Part shown: positions 18,615-27,472 of the stretch, piece by piece
How positions within the stretch are numbered: the first letter of the stretch is position 1
How the letters are laid out: every line of letters begins with the position of its first letter
Assembly: GCF_009826895.1 (NCBI RefSeq)
Contig: NZ_WUMV01000006.1
Span: 124,001-188,000 of the forward strand
Source: Stappia sediminis
GTDB lineage: Bacteria; Pseudomonadota; Alphaproteobacteria; Rhizobiales; Stappiaceae
Reading direction: 5' to 3'
Length of the DNA stretch: 64,000 nucleotides
Program-made: the position numbers and the translations under genes
The notes under the pieces: model-generated
The model's database searches: none
Told to the model about the DNA's origin: nothing
What the model saw: the letters and a program-made list of their open reading frames with translations, nothing else

Positions 18615-18953
18615 ATGTTGTATAGGCCCAGTTCTTTTGCAACCCAGCTAACCGTTGGAATTCTGGCATTCTTGCTTGCTCAGGCTCAAGCAGGTGCTCA
18701 GACTCTTCCGGATACCCGATCGATGACATGTGCACAGGCGCAGGATTTCGTGCTGCAAAGAGGTGCGGTGGTCATGGCGACCGGCCAATTTACCTATGAC
18801 CGGTTCGTCAGTTCACACGCCTACTGCACGCCGGAGCTGAATATCACGGCATTCTACGCCCCGACCGCGGACGTGTACGAATGTCCGGTCGCCTATCGCT
18901 GCGCGGATATCTTCCACGGAAACGGGGATCGGGGCGGCAAGGGCCGTCACTGA
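18615..18953 (+). CDS. Small secreted Cys-containing protein, paralogue 2
   Basis: A tandem paralogue of the gene before it: 112 residues with a signal peptide (hydrophobic LTVGILAFLLAQAQA, cleavage near AGA-Q) and the same core DTRSMTCAQAQDFVLQRGAV, TGQFTYDRFVSS and CPVAYRCADIF, plus a short glycine/basic tail. ATG 18615 is preferred over 18591 because GAGGT precedes it and it gives a normal signal peptide. The 230 bases between the two copies are AT-rich in their second half, so this copy probably has its own promoter. Confidence 0.85.
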   Translation: MLYRPSSFATQLTVGILAFLLAQAQAGAQTLPDTRSMTCAQAQDFVLQRGAVVMATGQFTYDRFVSSHAYCTPELNITAFYAPTADVYECPVAYRCADIFHGNGDRGGKGRH

Positions 18954-19001
18954 TTTCCGCAATCGCCTCATGAGGGCGCACTCGCAGCCGCTAGTGCGCA
19001 C

Positions 19002-20480
19002 TTAGCCGGCCGCGCGTCCTGCAACGGTTGACGTCTGCCAGCCAAGGTCCGGCAGCGTGACGATACGGTTGCCGCGCAAATCGCTCGCGCAGACGATGAA
19101 GCCGCGCTCTTCCAGGTGCGTCAGCAGCCAGCGCGCGCGCCCGAGCGAGCGCGTGCCGTAAGCGCGCGCGATCTCTTCCTCCGACGGGCAAGGTTCGCCC
19201 CGCGCGGCAGCTTCCGCGATCAGCAGGAAGATGCCGCGCATGTCTTCGCTGACACTTTCGGCGATGAGTTCGGCCTGCGCCCATTCGGCCTCGTCGATCT
19301 CGCCTGCCCCCACACCGGCACGTGCCAGGGTCACAAGCCTGCGGAATTCCGAAAGATCCGGCGGTGGCGCGCTGACGCGGGCGATCCTGAGCCTCACCTG
19401 AAAATCCTGATAAAGCTGCGCGATCGGCTGGTAGGCGGCTTCCGGTTCCGACATGAGGCCCGCCAGAACCGCCTGAAGCGCTGCTTGCTGTTCCGCCGCG
19501 TCCTCCGGCTCCGCCTCCCCGTCTTCGCGCACTTCGCCCTGCCGCTGCCTGCGGCTCAGCTGCTCCAGTATCTCGGCGGGCGCCGCCTGGGGCGCGGGCC
19601 TTCGCTGCATCTCGCTTCGTTCATCGTCGCTTGCTGGCTGGAAGAGAAGGTCCTCCACGTTTTCCGGCGCTGTCTCGGGAAGCGGCGTCAGCTTGGGTCC
19701 GCCGCCGCGTGCCGCCGTTTCCACATCGCCGATAACGAGCTTCACCGGGCGTCGGTAGAGCGCGGGGCCAAGCGCCACGAACTGCCCGCGCGCGAGATCG
19801 CGGAAGGTTTCGGCCTGCCGTTTCTCCATGCCCAGAAGATCGGCAGCGCGCGCCATGTCGATATCGAGGAAGGTACGGCCCATCAGAAAGTTGGAGGCTT
19901 CCGCCGCAACGTTCTTGGCGAGCTTGGCAAGGCGCTGCGTGGCGATGACGCCTGCCAGCCCGCGTTTTCTGCCCCGGCACATCAGGTTCGTCATCGCGCC
20001 CAGTGCCACGCGCCGCGCCTCCTCGCCCGCGTCTCCGGAGGCTGCGGGCGCGAAAAGCTGCGCCTCGTCGACGACGACCAGCATCGGATACCAGTGGTCG
20101 CGCTCGATCTCGAAAAGCGCGTTCAAAAAGACGGACGCCGCCTTCATCTGGCGGTCAACGTCGAGCCCTTCGAGGTTGAGGACGACGGAAATGCGGTGCT
20201 TGCGCACCCTTGCGCCGATCACGGCAAGCTCGCGCTCGCACGCTGCCGCGTCGATGACGACCTGCCCGAACTTGTCGGCAAGAGTTACGAAATCCCCTTC
20301 CGGGTCGATCACCGCCTGCTGGACCCAGCTGGAGCTTTGCTCCAGGAGACGGCGCAGAAGATGCGACTTTCCGGACCCCGAATTGCCCTGCACAAGCAGG
20401 CGGGTCGCCAGAAGCTCTTCCAGATCGAGCACGGCCGCCTCGCCAGAGACGGTCCGGCCCATGTCGATACTCACCGTCAT
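19002..20480 (-). CDS. HerA-like (FtsK/HerA superfamily) ATPase
   Basis: A 492-residue ATPase: Walker A VQGNSGSGKSHLLRRLL near residue 35, Walker B PMLVVVDEAQLFAP near residue 138, and the FtsK/HerA-type arginine-rich segment GRKRGLAGVIATQRLAKL. The middle (~260-350) is low in complexity and acidic/proline-rich. The C-terminal ~140 residues are helical and look like a winged-helix-type tail (EEEIARAYGTRSLGRARWLLTHLEERGFI). DNA translocation or processing is inferred from the family. No NurA nuclease is next to it. Confidence 0.8.
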   Translation of the reverse strand: MTVSIDMGRTVSGEAAVLDLEELLATRLLVQGNSGSGKSHLLRRLLEQSSSWVQQAVIDPEGDFVTLADKFGQVVIDAAACERELAVIGARVRKHRISVVLNLEGLDVDRQMKAASVFLNALFEIERDHWYPMLVVVDEAQLFAPAASGDAGEEARRVALGAMTNLMCRGRKRGLAGVIATQRLAKLAKNVAAEASNFLMGRTFLDIDMARAADLLGMEKRQAETFRDLARGQFVALGPALYRRPVKLVIGDVETAARGGGPKLTPLPETAPENVEDLLFQPASDDERSEMQRRPAPQAAPAEILEQLSRRQRQGEVREDGEAEPEDAAEQQAALQAVLAGLMSEPEAAYQPIAQLYQDFQVRLRIARVSAPPPDLSEFRRLVTLARAGVGAGEIDEAEWAQAELIAESVSEDMRGIFLLIAEAAARGEPCPSEEEIARAYGTRSLGRARWLLTHLEERGFIVCASDLRGNRIVTLPDLGWQTSTVAGRAAG

Positions 20481-20626
20481 GGTTTGGGAGTGCTTTCGAG
20501 AATTCGCCGATTTCCGCGAGTTTGAACGATTCGGCGGATCGGTTCAAAGCGAAGAGCAAGGCGCGTGTGGACAAGGGCGCGAGCGCCCCCATCCCCCGCC
20601 CCTATTCCGGGCCCTATCCCGCGCCC

Positions 20627-22141
20627 CTACCCCGCGAAGGTATCCTTGTAGGTATCGCGCAGCACGTTCTTCTGGATCTTGCCCATGGTGTTGCGCGGCA
20701 GCTGGTCGACCATGTAAACGGTCTTCGGCTGCTTGAACTTGGCAAGCCTGTCGGCAAGCGCGCCCCTTACCGCATCCCCGTTCAGATCCGAACCGGGTTT
20801 CCTCGCCACCACCGCGACGACGCCTTCGCCGAAATCTGGGTGTGCGACGCCGATCACCGCGTTCTCGGCCACCCCCGGGATCTCGTCGATCAGTGCTTCC
20901 ACTTCCGCCGGATAGACGTTGAAGCCGCCGGAGATGATCAAGTCCTTCGCCCGGCCGACGATCGACACGTAGCCGCGCTTGTCGACGACGCCCATGTCGC
21001 CGGTAATGAAGAAGCCGTCGGCGCGGAATTCCTCCGCCGTCTTTTCCGGCATCCGCCAGTAACCCTTGAAGACGTTCGGCCCCTTGACCTCGATCACGCC
21101 GACCTCGCCGTCCTCAAGCACCTTTCCGGTCTCCGGATCGGCGATGCGCAGGTCCACGCCCGGCAGCGGGAAGCCGACCGTTCCGGGCCTCCTGTCGCCG
21201 TCATAGGGGTTGGAGGTATTCATGTTGGTTTCGGTCATGCCGTAGCGTTCGAGGATCGCATGGCCCGTCCGTTCGCTGAATTCCTTGTGTACCTCGGCCG
21301 AAAGCGGCGCGGAGCCGGAAATGAAAAGCCGCATGTGCGCCACGAGATCCTTGGTGAAATCGCCCGAGGAAAGAAGCCTCGTATAGAACGTCGGCACCCC
21401 CATCATCGAGGTTGCGCGCGGCAACAGGCGAAGCACGTCGCCAAGGTCGAACTTCGGCAGGAAAAGAAGCGACCCGCCGGCCATCAGCGTCACGTTGGTC
21501 GCGACGAAAAGCCCATGCGTGTGGAAGATCGGCAGAGCGTGTAAAAGGACGTCGTTCTCGCTAAAGCGCCAGTAGTCGACAAGCGTTCTGGCATTGGAGG
21601 CAAGGTTTTCGTGCGAAAGCATTGCCCCCTTGGACCGTCCCGTTGTGCCGGAGGTATAGAGGATCGCCGCAAGATCGTCTGGTCCGCGCGCGACATCGTC
21701 GAATGCGGAAGAAGCGGCATCCGCCTTGTCGCGAAGGCTGCCGTGGCCGCTTGCGTCCAGCGTTTCCACCTTCGCGCCGACGCCGCTTGCAATATCGGAA
21801 AGCGCGGCAACGCGCGCGGGGTCGCAGACCAGCGCCTTCGGCTCCGCATCGCCCACGAAATAGCCGATTTCGGCAGGCGTATAGGCGGTGTTGAGCGGCA
21901 GGAAGATCGCCCCGGCCCGCACGGTGCCGAGGTATAGCAGCAGTGCCTCGGGCGATTTCTCCACCTGCACCGCCACCCTGTCGCCCGGCTCCACGCCCAG
22001 CGCCTGCAGCGCATTGGCGAACTGGCCCGAGCGCGCGATCGCCTGCCCGTAGGTCAGCTTCTGCCCCTCGGGCGTTTCCAGAAATACTCTGGCTTCATCG
22101 GATATGCGCGAGCGGATTTCGTTGAGGAGATGGTTCGTCAT
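20627..22141 (-). CDS. matB: Malonyl-CoA synthetase MatB
   Basis: A 504-residue ANL-superfamily acyl-CoA ligase. Motifs: AILYTSGTTGRSKGAMLSH (P-loop), YGMTETNM, GYWRMPEKTAEEF, TGDMGVVDKRGYVSIVGRAKDLIISGG (hinge) and the C-terminal catalytic lysine region PRNTMGKIQKN. It activates malonate to malonyl-CoA with ATP. The assignment to malonate rests on the context: it follows matA with an ATGA overlap and is the last gene of the malonate operon. Confidence 0.93.
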   Translation of the reverse strand: MTNHLLNEIRSRISDEARVFLETPEGQKLTYGQAIARSGQFANALQALGVEPGDRVAVQVEKSPEALLLYLGTVRAGAIFLPLNTAYTPAEIGYFVGDAEPKALVCDPARVAALSDIASGVGAKVETLDASGHGSLRDKADAASSAFDDVARGPDDLAAILYTSGTTGRSKGAMLSHENLASNARTLVDYWRFSENDVLLHALPIFHTHGLFVATNVTLMAGGSLLFLPKFDLGDVLRLLPRATSMMGVPTFYTRLLSSGDFTKDLVAHMRLFISGSAPLSAEVHKEFSERTGHAILERYGMTETNMNTSNPYDGDRRPGTVGFPLPGVDLRIADPETGKVLEDGEVGVIEVKGPNVFKGYWRMPEKTAEEFRADGFFITGDMGVVDKRGYVSIVGRAKDLIISGGFNVYPAEVEALIDEIPGVAENAVIGVAHPDFGEGVVAVVARKPGSDLNGDAVRGALADRLAKFKQPKTVYMVDQLPRNTMGKIQKNVLRDTYKDTFAG

Positions 22142-23505
22142 GCTGCTGGCACCACGGTCTTTTTCTTGTCCGGTACGGCCTTCAGCAGACGGCTTACGGA
22201 CGACGATGTCGCCACCGTTCCGTGTGCCGCGAAGGCCTCATGATTCTTCTCGATGTCGCCGAGGTCATAGAGGTAATTCACCATGACGCCAAACGATTGG
22301 CGGACGCCGTTGGCCGACGGATCGCCGAACCAGTTCACGCGTTCGAGCCGAGCGCCGTTGCCAAGGTGGAACCGCGCGACCGGATCGAGCGGACGATCCG
22401 AGTTTCCGCGCTTTTCGCGCACGAGGTAGTGGGCGCAAAGGGCACGCAGAGGCTCCGCGATGGTGTTGCGCGTCTCCTCGTCGTGCTCGAAGGCGTCATT
22501 GCCGATAGCCTCCACCTGATCCTGGGAAAGGGCCCTGCGCGCAACGCTCTCCTCGCTTTCCATGTCCTTTGCCAGCCATGTCCGGAAACCCGGCACCGGC
22601 GAAAGCGTCACGAAGGTCTTGAGGTTGGGCAGTTCGCGGCGCAGCTCCTCCACCACCTGCTTGATCAGGAAGTTGCCGAAGGAAATGCCGCGCAAGCCCT
22701 TCTGGCAGTTGGAGATGGAATAGAAAGTTGCCGTCGTCGCCTCTTCGGCCGAAATTTCCGCCCGCTCTTCGGCCAGGATCGGCGGGATCGCCGCTGGTAT
22801 CTCGCGCGTCAGCGCCACTTCCACGAAGATCAGCGGATCGTCGACGAGGGCCGGATGGAAGAAGGCGTAAAGCCTGCGGTCGGCAAGGTCGATGCGCCGG
22901 CGCAAATCCTCCCAGTCGCGGATCTCATGCACCGCCTCGTAGCGGATGATCTTCGACAGGATCGAGGCGGGCGTCGACCAGTCGATCCGGCGCATGACGA
23001 GAAACCCCCTGTTGAACCACGACGAGAAGAGATGCTCGAAGTCGCGGTCGACTTCGTCAAGCTCCGGCTTGTCCTTCAGGCGCTGGAGCAGCTCCGCGCG
23101 CATGGCGACAAGCCCGCTCGTTCCTCCCGGCGCGAGGTTCAGCCGGCGGATCAGTTCCTGCCGCTTCGGCTCGGACGCCATGTGCATGCGCCGCACCAGC
23201 TTCTCGTCTCCGGGGTTTTGAGCGATTTCGCGCGCAAGGCGCTCGATCTCTTCGCGGTCGGTACCGAAGCGCGTGAACAGCTCCTCGAAAAACTCCGTGC
23301 GCGCCTCCTCGCTCAAGGCGCGGTAGCTCGCCAGCACGTCGCCCGCCAGCGCAACGCCCGAAGCTTCGCCGCGCCCGGACAAAAGCGCCTCGCAGATATC
23401 GCCGACGGCGCGCCCGCTCGCGCTCCTGTCGCGGCGGCGCTCGAGCAGGCTTCGCCCCTGCTCGGCGATGGAGGACAGCATCTCGTTGAAGAAACTCGTG
23501 TTCAT
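22138..23505 (-). CDS. matA: Malonyl-CoA decarboxylase MatA
   Basis: A 455-residue protein with the malonyl-CoA decarboxylase family signature ISNCQKGLRGISFGNFLIKQ...LPNLKTFVTLSPVPGFRTWL and the C-terminal HLGNGARLERVNWFGDPSANG. It converts malonyl-CoA to acetyl-CoA and CO2, the second step after MatB. The start is the ATG (23505) inside an ATGA overlap with the upstream TRAP permease gene. A frame open further upstream would add 28 residues without family support. It also overlaps matB by 4 bases, so TRAP M, matA and matB are translationally coupled. Confidence 0.94.
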   Translation of the reverse strand: MNTSFFNEMLSSIAEQGRSLLERRRDRSASGRAVGDICEALLSGRGEASGVALAGDVLASYRALSEEARTEFFEELFTRFGTDREEIERLAREIAQNPGDEKLVRRMHMASEPKRQELIRRLNLAPGGTSGLVAMRAELLQRLKDKPELDEVDRDFEHLFSSWFNRGFLVMRRIDWSTPASILSKIIRYEAVHEIRDWEDLRRRIDLADRRLYAFFHPALVDDPLIFVEVALTREIPAAIPPILAEERAEISAEEATTATFYSISNCQKGLRGISFGNFLIKQVVEELRRELPNLKTFVTLSPVPGFRTWLAKDMESEESVARRALSQDQVEAIGNDAFEHDEETRNTIAEPLRALCAHYLVREKRGNSDRPLDPVARFHLGNGARLERVNWFGDPSANGVRQSFGVMVNYLYDLGDIEKNHEAFAAHGTVATSSSVSRLLKAVPDKKKTVVPAA

Positions 23506-24818
23506 AGGCCGGGTCCCATCAGGAGGTCTGGAAGCCAGGTCGCTATACCCGGTACGAGGCACAGCAATATGATACCGACAACCATACATCCGACATACGG
23601 CAGGGCGCCCCTGAGAATCTCACTTAAGGTTATTTTCGGCGCTATGCCGTTGATCACATAGAGGTTCAGCCCCACCGGCGGGGTGATCAGCCCGATCTCC
23701 ATGTTGATGGTGAAGACGACGGCGAACCAATAGGGGTCGAAGCCCGCCTGCGTGATGATCGGCAGCAGGATCGGCGCCGTCATCAGGATCACCGCGACGG
23801 GCGGCAGGAAGAAGCCTGCGAACAGCAGGAACACGTTGATGATCGCCATCAGGACCCAGCGGTTCACATCGAGATTGGCGATCCATTCGGCGATCGACTG
23901 GGTGATGAAGAGCGAGGAAAGCGTGAAGGAGAAAAGCTCCGATGCGCCGATGATCATCATGATCATGACGCTCTCCTTCAGCGTATCGCGAAAGAGCCCG
24001 GTATAGAGCGACGGCTTCCAGAGCCGGTAGATCACCGCGACGAAGAGGAGACAGATGATCGCGCCCACGCCCGCGGCTTCGGACGGCGTGGCGATGCCGC
24101 CGTAAAGCACGTAGAGGATAGCGACGATGATCGCCAGGAACGGCAGCACGCGCGGAAGCGCGCTGAGGCGCTCGCGCATGGAATAGGCGCGCGTGATTTC
24201 GCTTAGGCCGATGCCCTGCCGCTTGCAGGAGTAGACCGTCCAGACCATGAAGAGCGCGGTCAGCATCGCGCCGGGCAGGAGGCCCGCCAGGAAAAGCCGC
24301 CCGATAGAGGTTTCCGTCGCAATCCCGTAGACGATCATGGTGATCGACGGCGGAATGAGAATGCCGAGCGTACCGCCGGCCGCGATGGAACCCGCCGCGA
24401 TCTCGTTCGGGTAGCCGCGCTTCGTCATTTCCGGAATGCCCATCTTGCCGATGGCCGCGCACGTCGCGGGCGATGAGCCGGAAAGGGCTGCGAAGATGGA
24501 ACACGCGCCGAGATTGGAGAGCACCAGCCCGCCCGGAACGCGGTTGAGCCAGCGGTCGAGCGCTTCGTAAAGGTCCTTGCCGGCTGGCGAGGAGGCGACC
24601 GCCGCCCCCATCAGGATGAACATCGGGATGGAGACGAGGCTGAAGGAGGCAAGCCCGCCGAAGAACGTCTCGCCCAGGATGCTGAGTGAGCCCGAGCCTT
24701 CGGCCATCATCAGCACGACGATCGACACGAAGCCGAGCGCAAAGGCAATAGGCGTACCAAGCGCAAGCAGCGCCATCAGGAACACCAGAACGAAGCCTCC
24801 CCATAGAAGCGGCGTCAT
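23502..24818 (-). CDS. TRAP transporter large permease (DctM/MatM type), likely malonate
   Basis: A 438-residue integral membrane protein with about 12 hydrophobic segments and TRAP large-subunit motifs (IPMFILMGA, SGSSPATCAAIGKMGIPEM, AAGGTLGILIPPSITMIVYG, TPPVGLNLYVI). It forms the sodium-coupled transport channel. It overlaps the small permease gene by ATGA at its start and matA by ATGA at its end. The substrate malonate is inferred from co-transcription with matA/matB, as in the MatPQM system known from Sinorhizobium. Confidence 0.93.
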   Translation of the reverse strand: MTPLLWGGFVLVFLMALLALGTPIAFALGFVSIVVLMMAEGSGSLSILGETFFGGLASFSLVSIPMFILMGAAVASSPAGKDLYEALDRWLNRVPGGLVLSNLGACSIFAALSGSSPATCAAIGKMGIPEMTKRGYPNEIAAGSIAAGGTLGILIPPSITMIVYGIATETSIGRLFLAGLLPGAMLTALFMVWTVYSCKRQGIGLSEITRAYSMRERLSALPRVLPFLAIIVAILYVLYGGIATPSEAAGVGAIICLLFVAVIYRLWKPSLYTGLFRDTLKESVMIMMIIGASELFSFTLSSLFITQSIAEWIANLDVNRWVLMAIINVFLLFAGFFLPPVAVILMTAPILLPIITQAGFDPYWFAVVFTINMEIGLITPPVGLNLYVINGIAPKITLSEILRGALPYVGCMVVGIILLCLVPGIATWLPDLLMGPGL

Positions 24819-25300
24819 GCGTCTTCTCCGAAAAGCTTCATGATTTCAGCGATATATTGCAGCACGAGAAGACCGATCCCGAGCGGCAGCGGCAGAAGCG
24901 GGATCCACAGCGGGATCGCCCATACCGTTTCGGTCCTCCAGCCGCCCTCCCAGGCTTCGTGGAAATACATCCACCCCGAATAGGCAAGCAGCGCGCAAAA
25001 CGCGATACCGACGAGGCCCGAGAGAAGCTTCATGGTCCGCTTGACGTTTTCAGGAGCGCCTGTCTGCAGAAGGTCGACGTTCACATGCCCCTTTTCCAGA
25101 AGCACGTAGGGCGAGCCGATGAAGGTCGCGGCGACAAGCGCATAGATCACATACTCGGTCTGCCAGACGGTCGAGGCGTTCAGCACGTAGCGCATGAAGA
25201 CCATCTGCGTGACGACAAGTGCAGCGGACGCCGTCAGCAGAATGGCGAAGACGCCGCCAAGCCGCGAAAGCGCTGTGACCAGACGGATATAGAGTGACAT
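24815..25300 (-). CDS. TRAP transporter small permease (DctQ/MatQ type)
   Basis: A 161-residue protein with four predicted membrane segments and the DctQ-family stretch RYVLNASTVWQTEYVIYALVAATFIGSPYVLLEKGHVNVDLL. It is the fixed partner of the large permease, with which it overlaps by 4 bases. A terminator-like hairpin (25348-25378) separates it from the binding-protein gene upstream. Confidence 0.92.
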   Translation of the reverse strand: MSLYIRLVTALSRLGGVFAILLTASAALVVTQMVFMRYVLNASTVWQTEYVIYALVAATFIGSPYVLLEKGHVNVDLLQTGAPENVKRTMKLLSGLVGIAFCALLAYSGWMYFHEAWEGGWRTETVWAIPLWIPLLPLPLGIGLLVLQYIAEIMKLFGEDA

Positions 25301-25347
25301 CTTGATGCTGTCTCTACGAAATTTCCGAAGCCGGCAAACGGGGCGAA

Positions 25348-25378
25348 AAAGGGCGCGGAACCGCTCGCCGCGCCCTTT
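25348..25378 (-). terminator. Hairpin with U tract between the TRAP binding-protein and permease genes
   Basis: On the minus strand AAAGGGCGCGG pairs perfectly (11 bp) with CCGCGCCCTTT around a 9-base loop, and the descending arm runs into TTTTT. It lies 23 bases after the binding-protein stop and 47 bases before the small permease. This is a likely partial terminator or 3' stabiliser giving more binding protein than permease. Confidence 0.75.
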
Positions 25379-25401
25379 CGATCAAGGCAGGATGCCGCGG
25401 A

Positions 25402-26403
25402 TCAGTCGACGGCCAGCGCCTTTGCGATCAGTTCGTCACCGCCTTCGACGTTTTCGGAGAAGTTCTTGTAGGACGTCTCCTTGGCGATCGCGAGCCACGC
25501 CTGATAGTCGTCAGGCGACATTTCGACCACCTCGACACCCGCCTTCTTGTAGGTATCGACGAGCGTCTGGTCGAGCTTCTTGGCCTCGCCGACGAAATAG
25601 TCCTGGGCCACCTTGCCGGCTGCCATCAGCGCGTCCTGCTGTTCCTTGGAAAGCCCGTCCCAGGTCTTCTTGGAGATCAGGATCGGCTCATACATGAACC
25701 ACAGCGCGTTTTCGCCGGGCGCCGTCAGGCAGGTCGCCTGCTCGTAGAGGCGGTAGGAAACGAAGGAGCCGGACGAGGTGTTGGCCGCGTCCAGAACGCC
25801 CGTCTGCATCCCGGTGTAGATTTCGGAAGACGGCATGGAGGCGATGGAAGCGCCCGCGCCCACCAGCATCTGCTCGAACGCCGGGCCGGCCGCGCGCGTC
25901 ACCTGCCCCTGCATCGTCTCGGGCGACGTGATGCACTGCTTCTTGGAGGCGAATGCGCCGGCAAGCCAGGCGTCGGCAATCACCTTTACGCCCGCGTCCT
26001 CGATGACCTTCTTGATATCGTCCATGAACGGGGAATCGTTCAGCCGGAGCGCACGGTCGTGGTTCTGCACGAGGCCCGGCATCAGCGTTGCCGAAAACTG
26101 CGGATGGCGGCCCGAGGCATAGTCGAGCGGGAAGGCCGAGATATCGAGCTGGCCCTTCACCATCGCGCCCCATTGCTCTCTCGGCTTGAAGAGCGAGGCA
26201 CCCGGATAGACCTGGATCTTCAGGTCCACGCCGGCATTGTCCACTTCACGCGCGAGGATCTGGACCATCTCGTCGCGCACGTCGCCCTTGCCGCCCGGCC
26301 ACTGATGCGAAGCTTTCAGCACGGTTTCGGCCTGGGCAGCGGGTACGGTGACCGCCATTGCAACGCCGAGGCAAAGAGCCGCCTTGGTAAAAGTCTTGAG
26401 CAT
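25402..26403 (-). CDS. TRAP transporter periplasmic binding protein (DctP/MatP type)
   Basis: A 333-residue protein with a clear signal peptide (LKTFTKAALCLGVAMAVTVP, cleavage after AQA). The mature part has the DctP fold, with TVLKASHQWPGGKGD at the start and the helix region TGVLDAANTSSGSFVSYRLYEQ. It captures the dicarboxylate in the periplasm. The ATG at 26403 is chosen over one at 26496 because GGAGG precedes it and the signal peptide starts there. It is the first gene of the malonate operon and diverges from the GntR gene. Confidence 0.93.
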   Translation of the reverse strand: MLKTFTKAALCLGVAMAVTVPAAQAETVLKASHQWPGGKGDVRDEMVQILAREVDNAGVDLKIQVYPGASLFKPREQWGAMVKGQLDISAFPLDYASGRHPQFSATLMPGLVQNHDRALRLNDSPFMDDIKKVIEDAGVKVIADAWLAGAFASKKQCITSPETMQGQVTRAAGPAFEQMLVGAGASIASMPSSEIYTGMQTGVLDAANTSSGSFVSYRLYEQATCLTAPGENALWFMYEPILISKKTWDGLSKEQQDALMAAGKVAQDYFVGEAKKLDQTLVDTYKKAGVEVVEMSPDDYQAWLAIAKETSYKNFSENVEGGDELIAKALAVD

Positions 26404-26609
26404 TCTTTCCTCCCATCGCCCGCCATCAGCCGGCAGGTCTGATCCAACTTGTTTCCGGCCGCGCCCGGTTGCGGGTCGTCTTGCCGGTAAAAGCATGCCA
26501 GTGCCGCCGCCCCGCTTCCACCGGGTTTTTCAAGCCGGATGGCGCGGTCAGCCTTTCACTGCAGCTGACATGAAGGCAATCACGGTCCGTGCATCCAAGT
26601 CAATTGTTT

Positions 26610-26619
26610 TTGTATACAA
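26610..26619. promoter_or_regulatory. Palindrome TTGTATACAA, candidate GntR operator
   Basis: A perfect 10-base palindrome of the kind bound by FCD-class GntR regulators. It lies in the 244-base divergent region, 29 bases before the GntR start codon and about 206 bases before the TRAP binding-protein gene. By position it would mainly control the regulator itself, and possibly the operon. Confidence 0.6.
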
Positions 26620-26647
26620 GCGAAGTGGTTTTGCATAAATTCAAGGC

Positions 26648-27331
26648 ATGATGGAGGTAAAGACCCGCCCACGGACCGCACAAACCCTGCGTGAAGCGCT
26701 GGAAGACGATATCGCCGTCGGGCGTTATCCGCCCGGCTCGCGGCTTGACGAGGTGACGCTCGCCACGCGTTTCGCCGTTTCTCGCACGCCCATCCGCGAG
26801 GCGCTGATCGAGCTTTCGGTCGCCGGCCTCGTCGAGATCCGCCCACGCCGGGGCGCCTTCGTGCGCGACATCGGCATCTCGCGCCTTGTCGAGATGTTTC
26901 AGGTCATGGCGGAGCTCGAGGCCATGTGCGTACGCCTCGCCTGCCGGCGCATGACGGCGGAAGAGCAGGCCGTGCTCGTCGCCGCGCATGAGGCCTGCAT
27001 CCTGGCGGCGGACCAGCAGACGCCGGACGATTATTTCCACGCCAACGAGCGCTTTCACGAGGCGATCTATGCCGCCAGCCACAACGGCTTCCTGGCGGAG
27101 CAGGCCCGTGCGCTGCAAAACCGGCTGAAGGCCTATCGCCGCCTGCAGCTTCGCGTGCGCAACCGGGTCAAGGGTTCGCTCGCCGAACATCAGGCCATCG
27201 TCGACGCCGTTCTGGAGGGCGATGCCGAAAAGGCGGAAAACGTGCTGCGCTCGCACATTCTCATTCAGGGCGAACGCTTCAACGACTTCGTCGCCTCGCT
27301 CGACGGCGCGAAAGCGAGTTTGCTTTCGTGA
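26648..27331 (+). CDS. GntR-family (FCD) regulator, probable malonate regulator
   Basis: A 227-residue protein. The N-terminal winged helix-turn-helix (~10-75: LREALEDDIAVGRYPPGSRLDE, VSRTPIREALIELSVAGLVEIRPRRGAFV) is followed by an FCD ligand domain with the metal-site residues spread through EAMCVRLACRR, HANERFHEAIYAASHN and LAEHQAIVDAVLEGD. Divergence from the TRAP/matAB operon suggests that it controls malonate use (the MatR role). A second ATG lies one codon downstream. Confidence 0.88.
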   Translation: MMEVKTRPRTAQTLREALEDDIAVGRYPPGSRLDEVTLATRFAVSRTPIREALIELSVAGLVEIRPRRGAFVRDIGISRLVEMFQVMAELEAMCVRLACRRMTAEEQAVLVAAHEACILAADQQTPDDYFHANERFHEAIYAASHNGFLAEQARALQNRLKAYRRLQLRVRNRVKGSLAEHQAIVDAVLEGDAEKAENVLRSHILIQGERFNDFVASLDGAKASLLS

Positions 27332-27472
27332 CAGGAAACGCCCCGGATATCAGGCCTGATTAACCCTCATGACAGGCAAATTTTCGGCGCCACAATCCTG
27401 TATTGAACTTCGCTATTCCGGCACTTACCCTCCCCCGATACCAATACGTTCGATATTTCAGGGGCTTGATTT

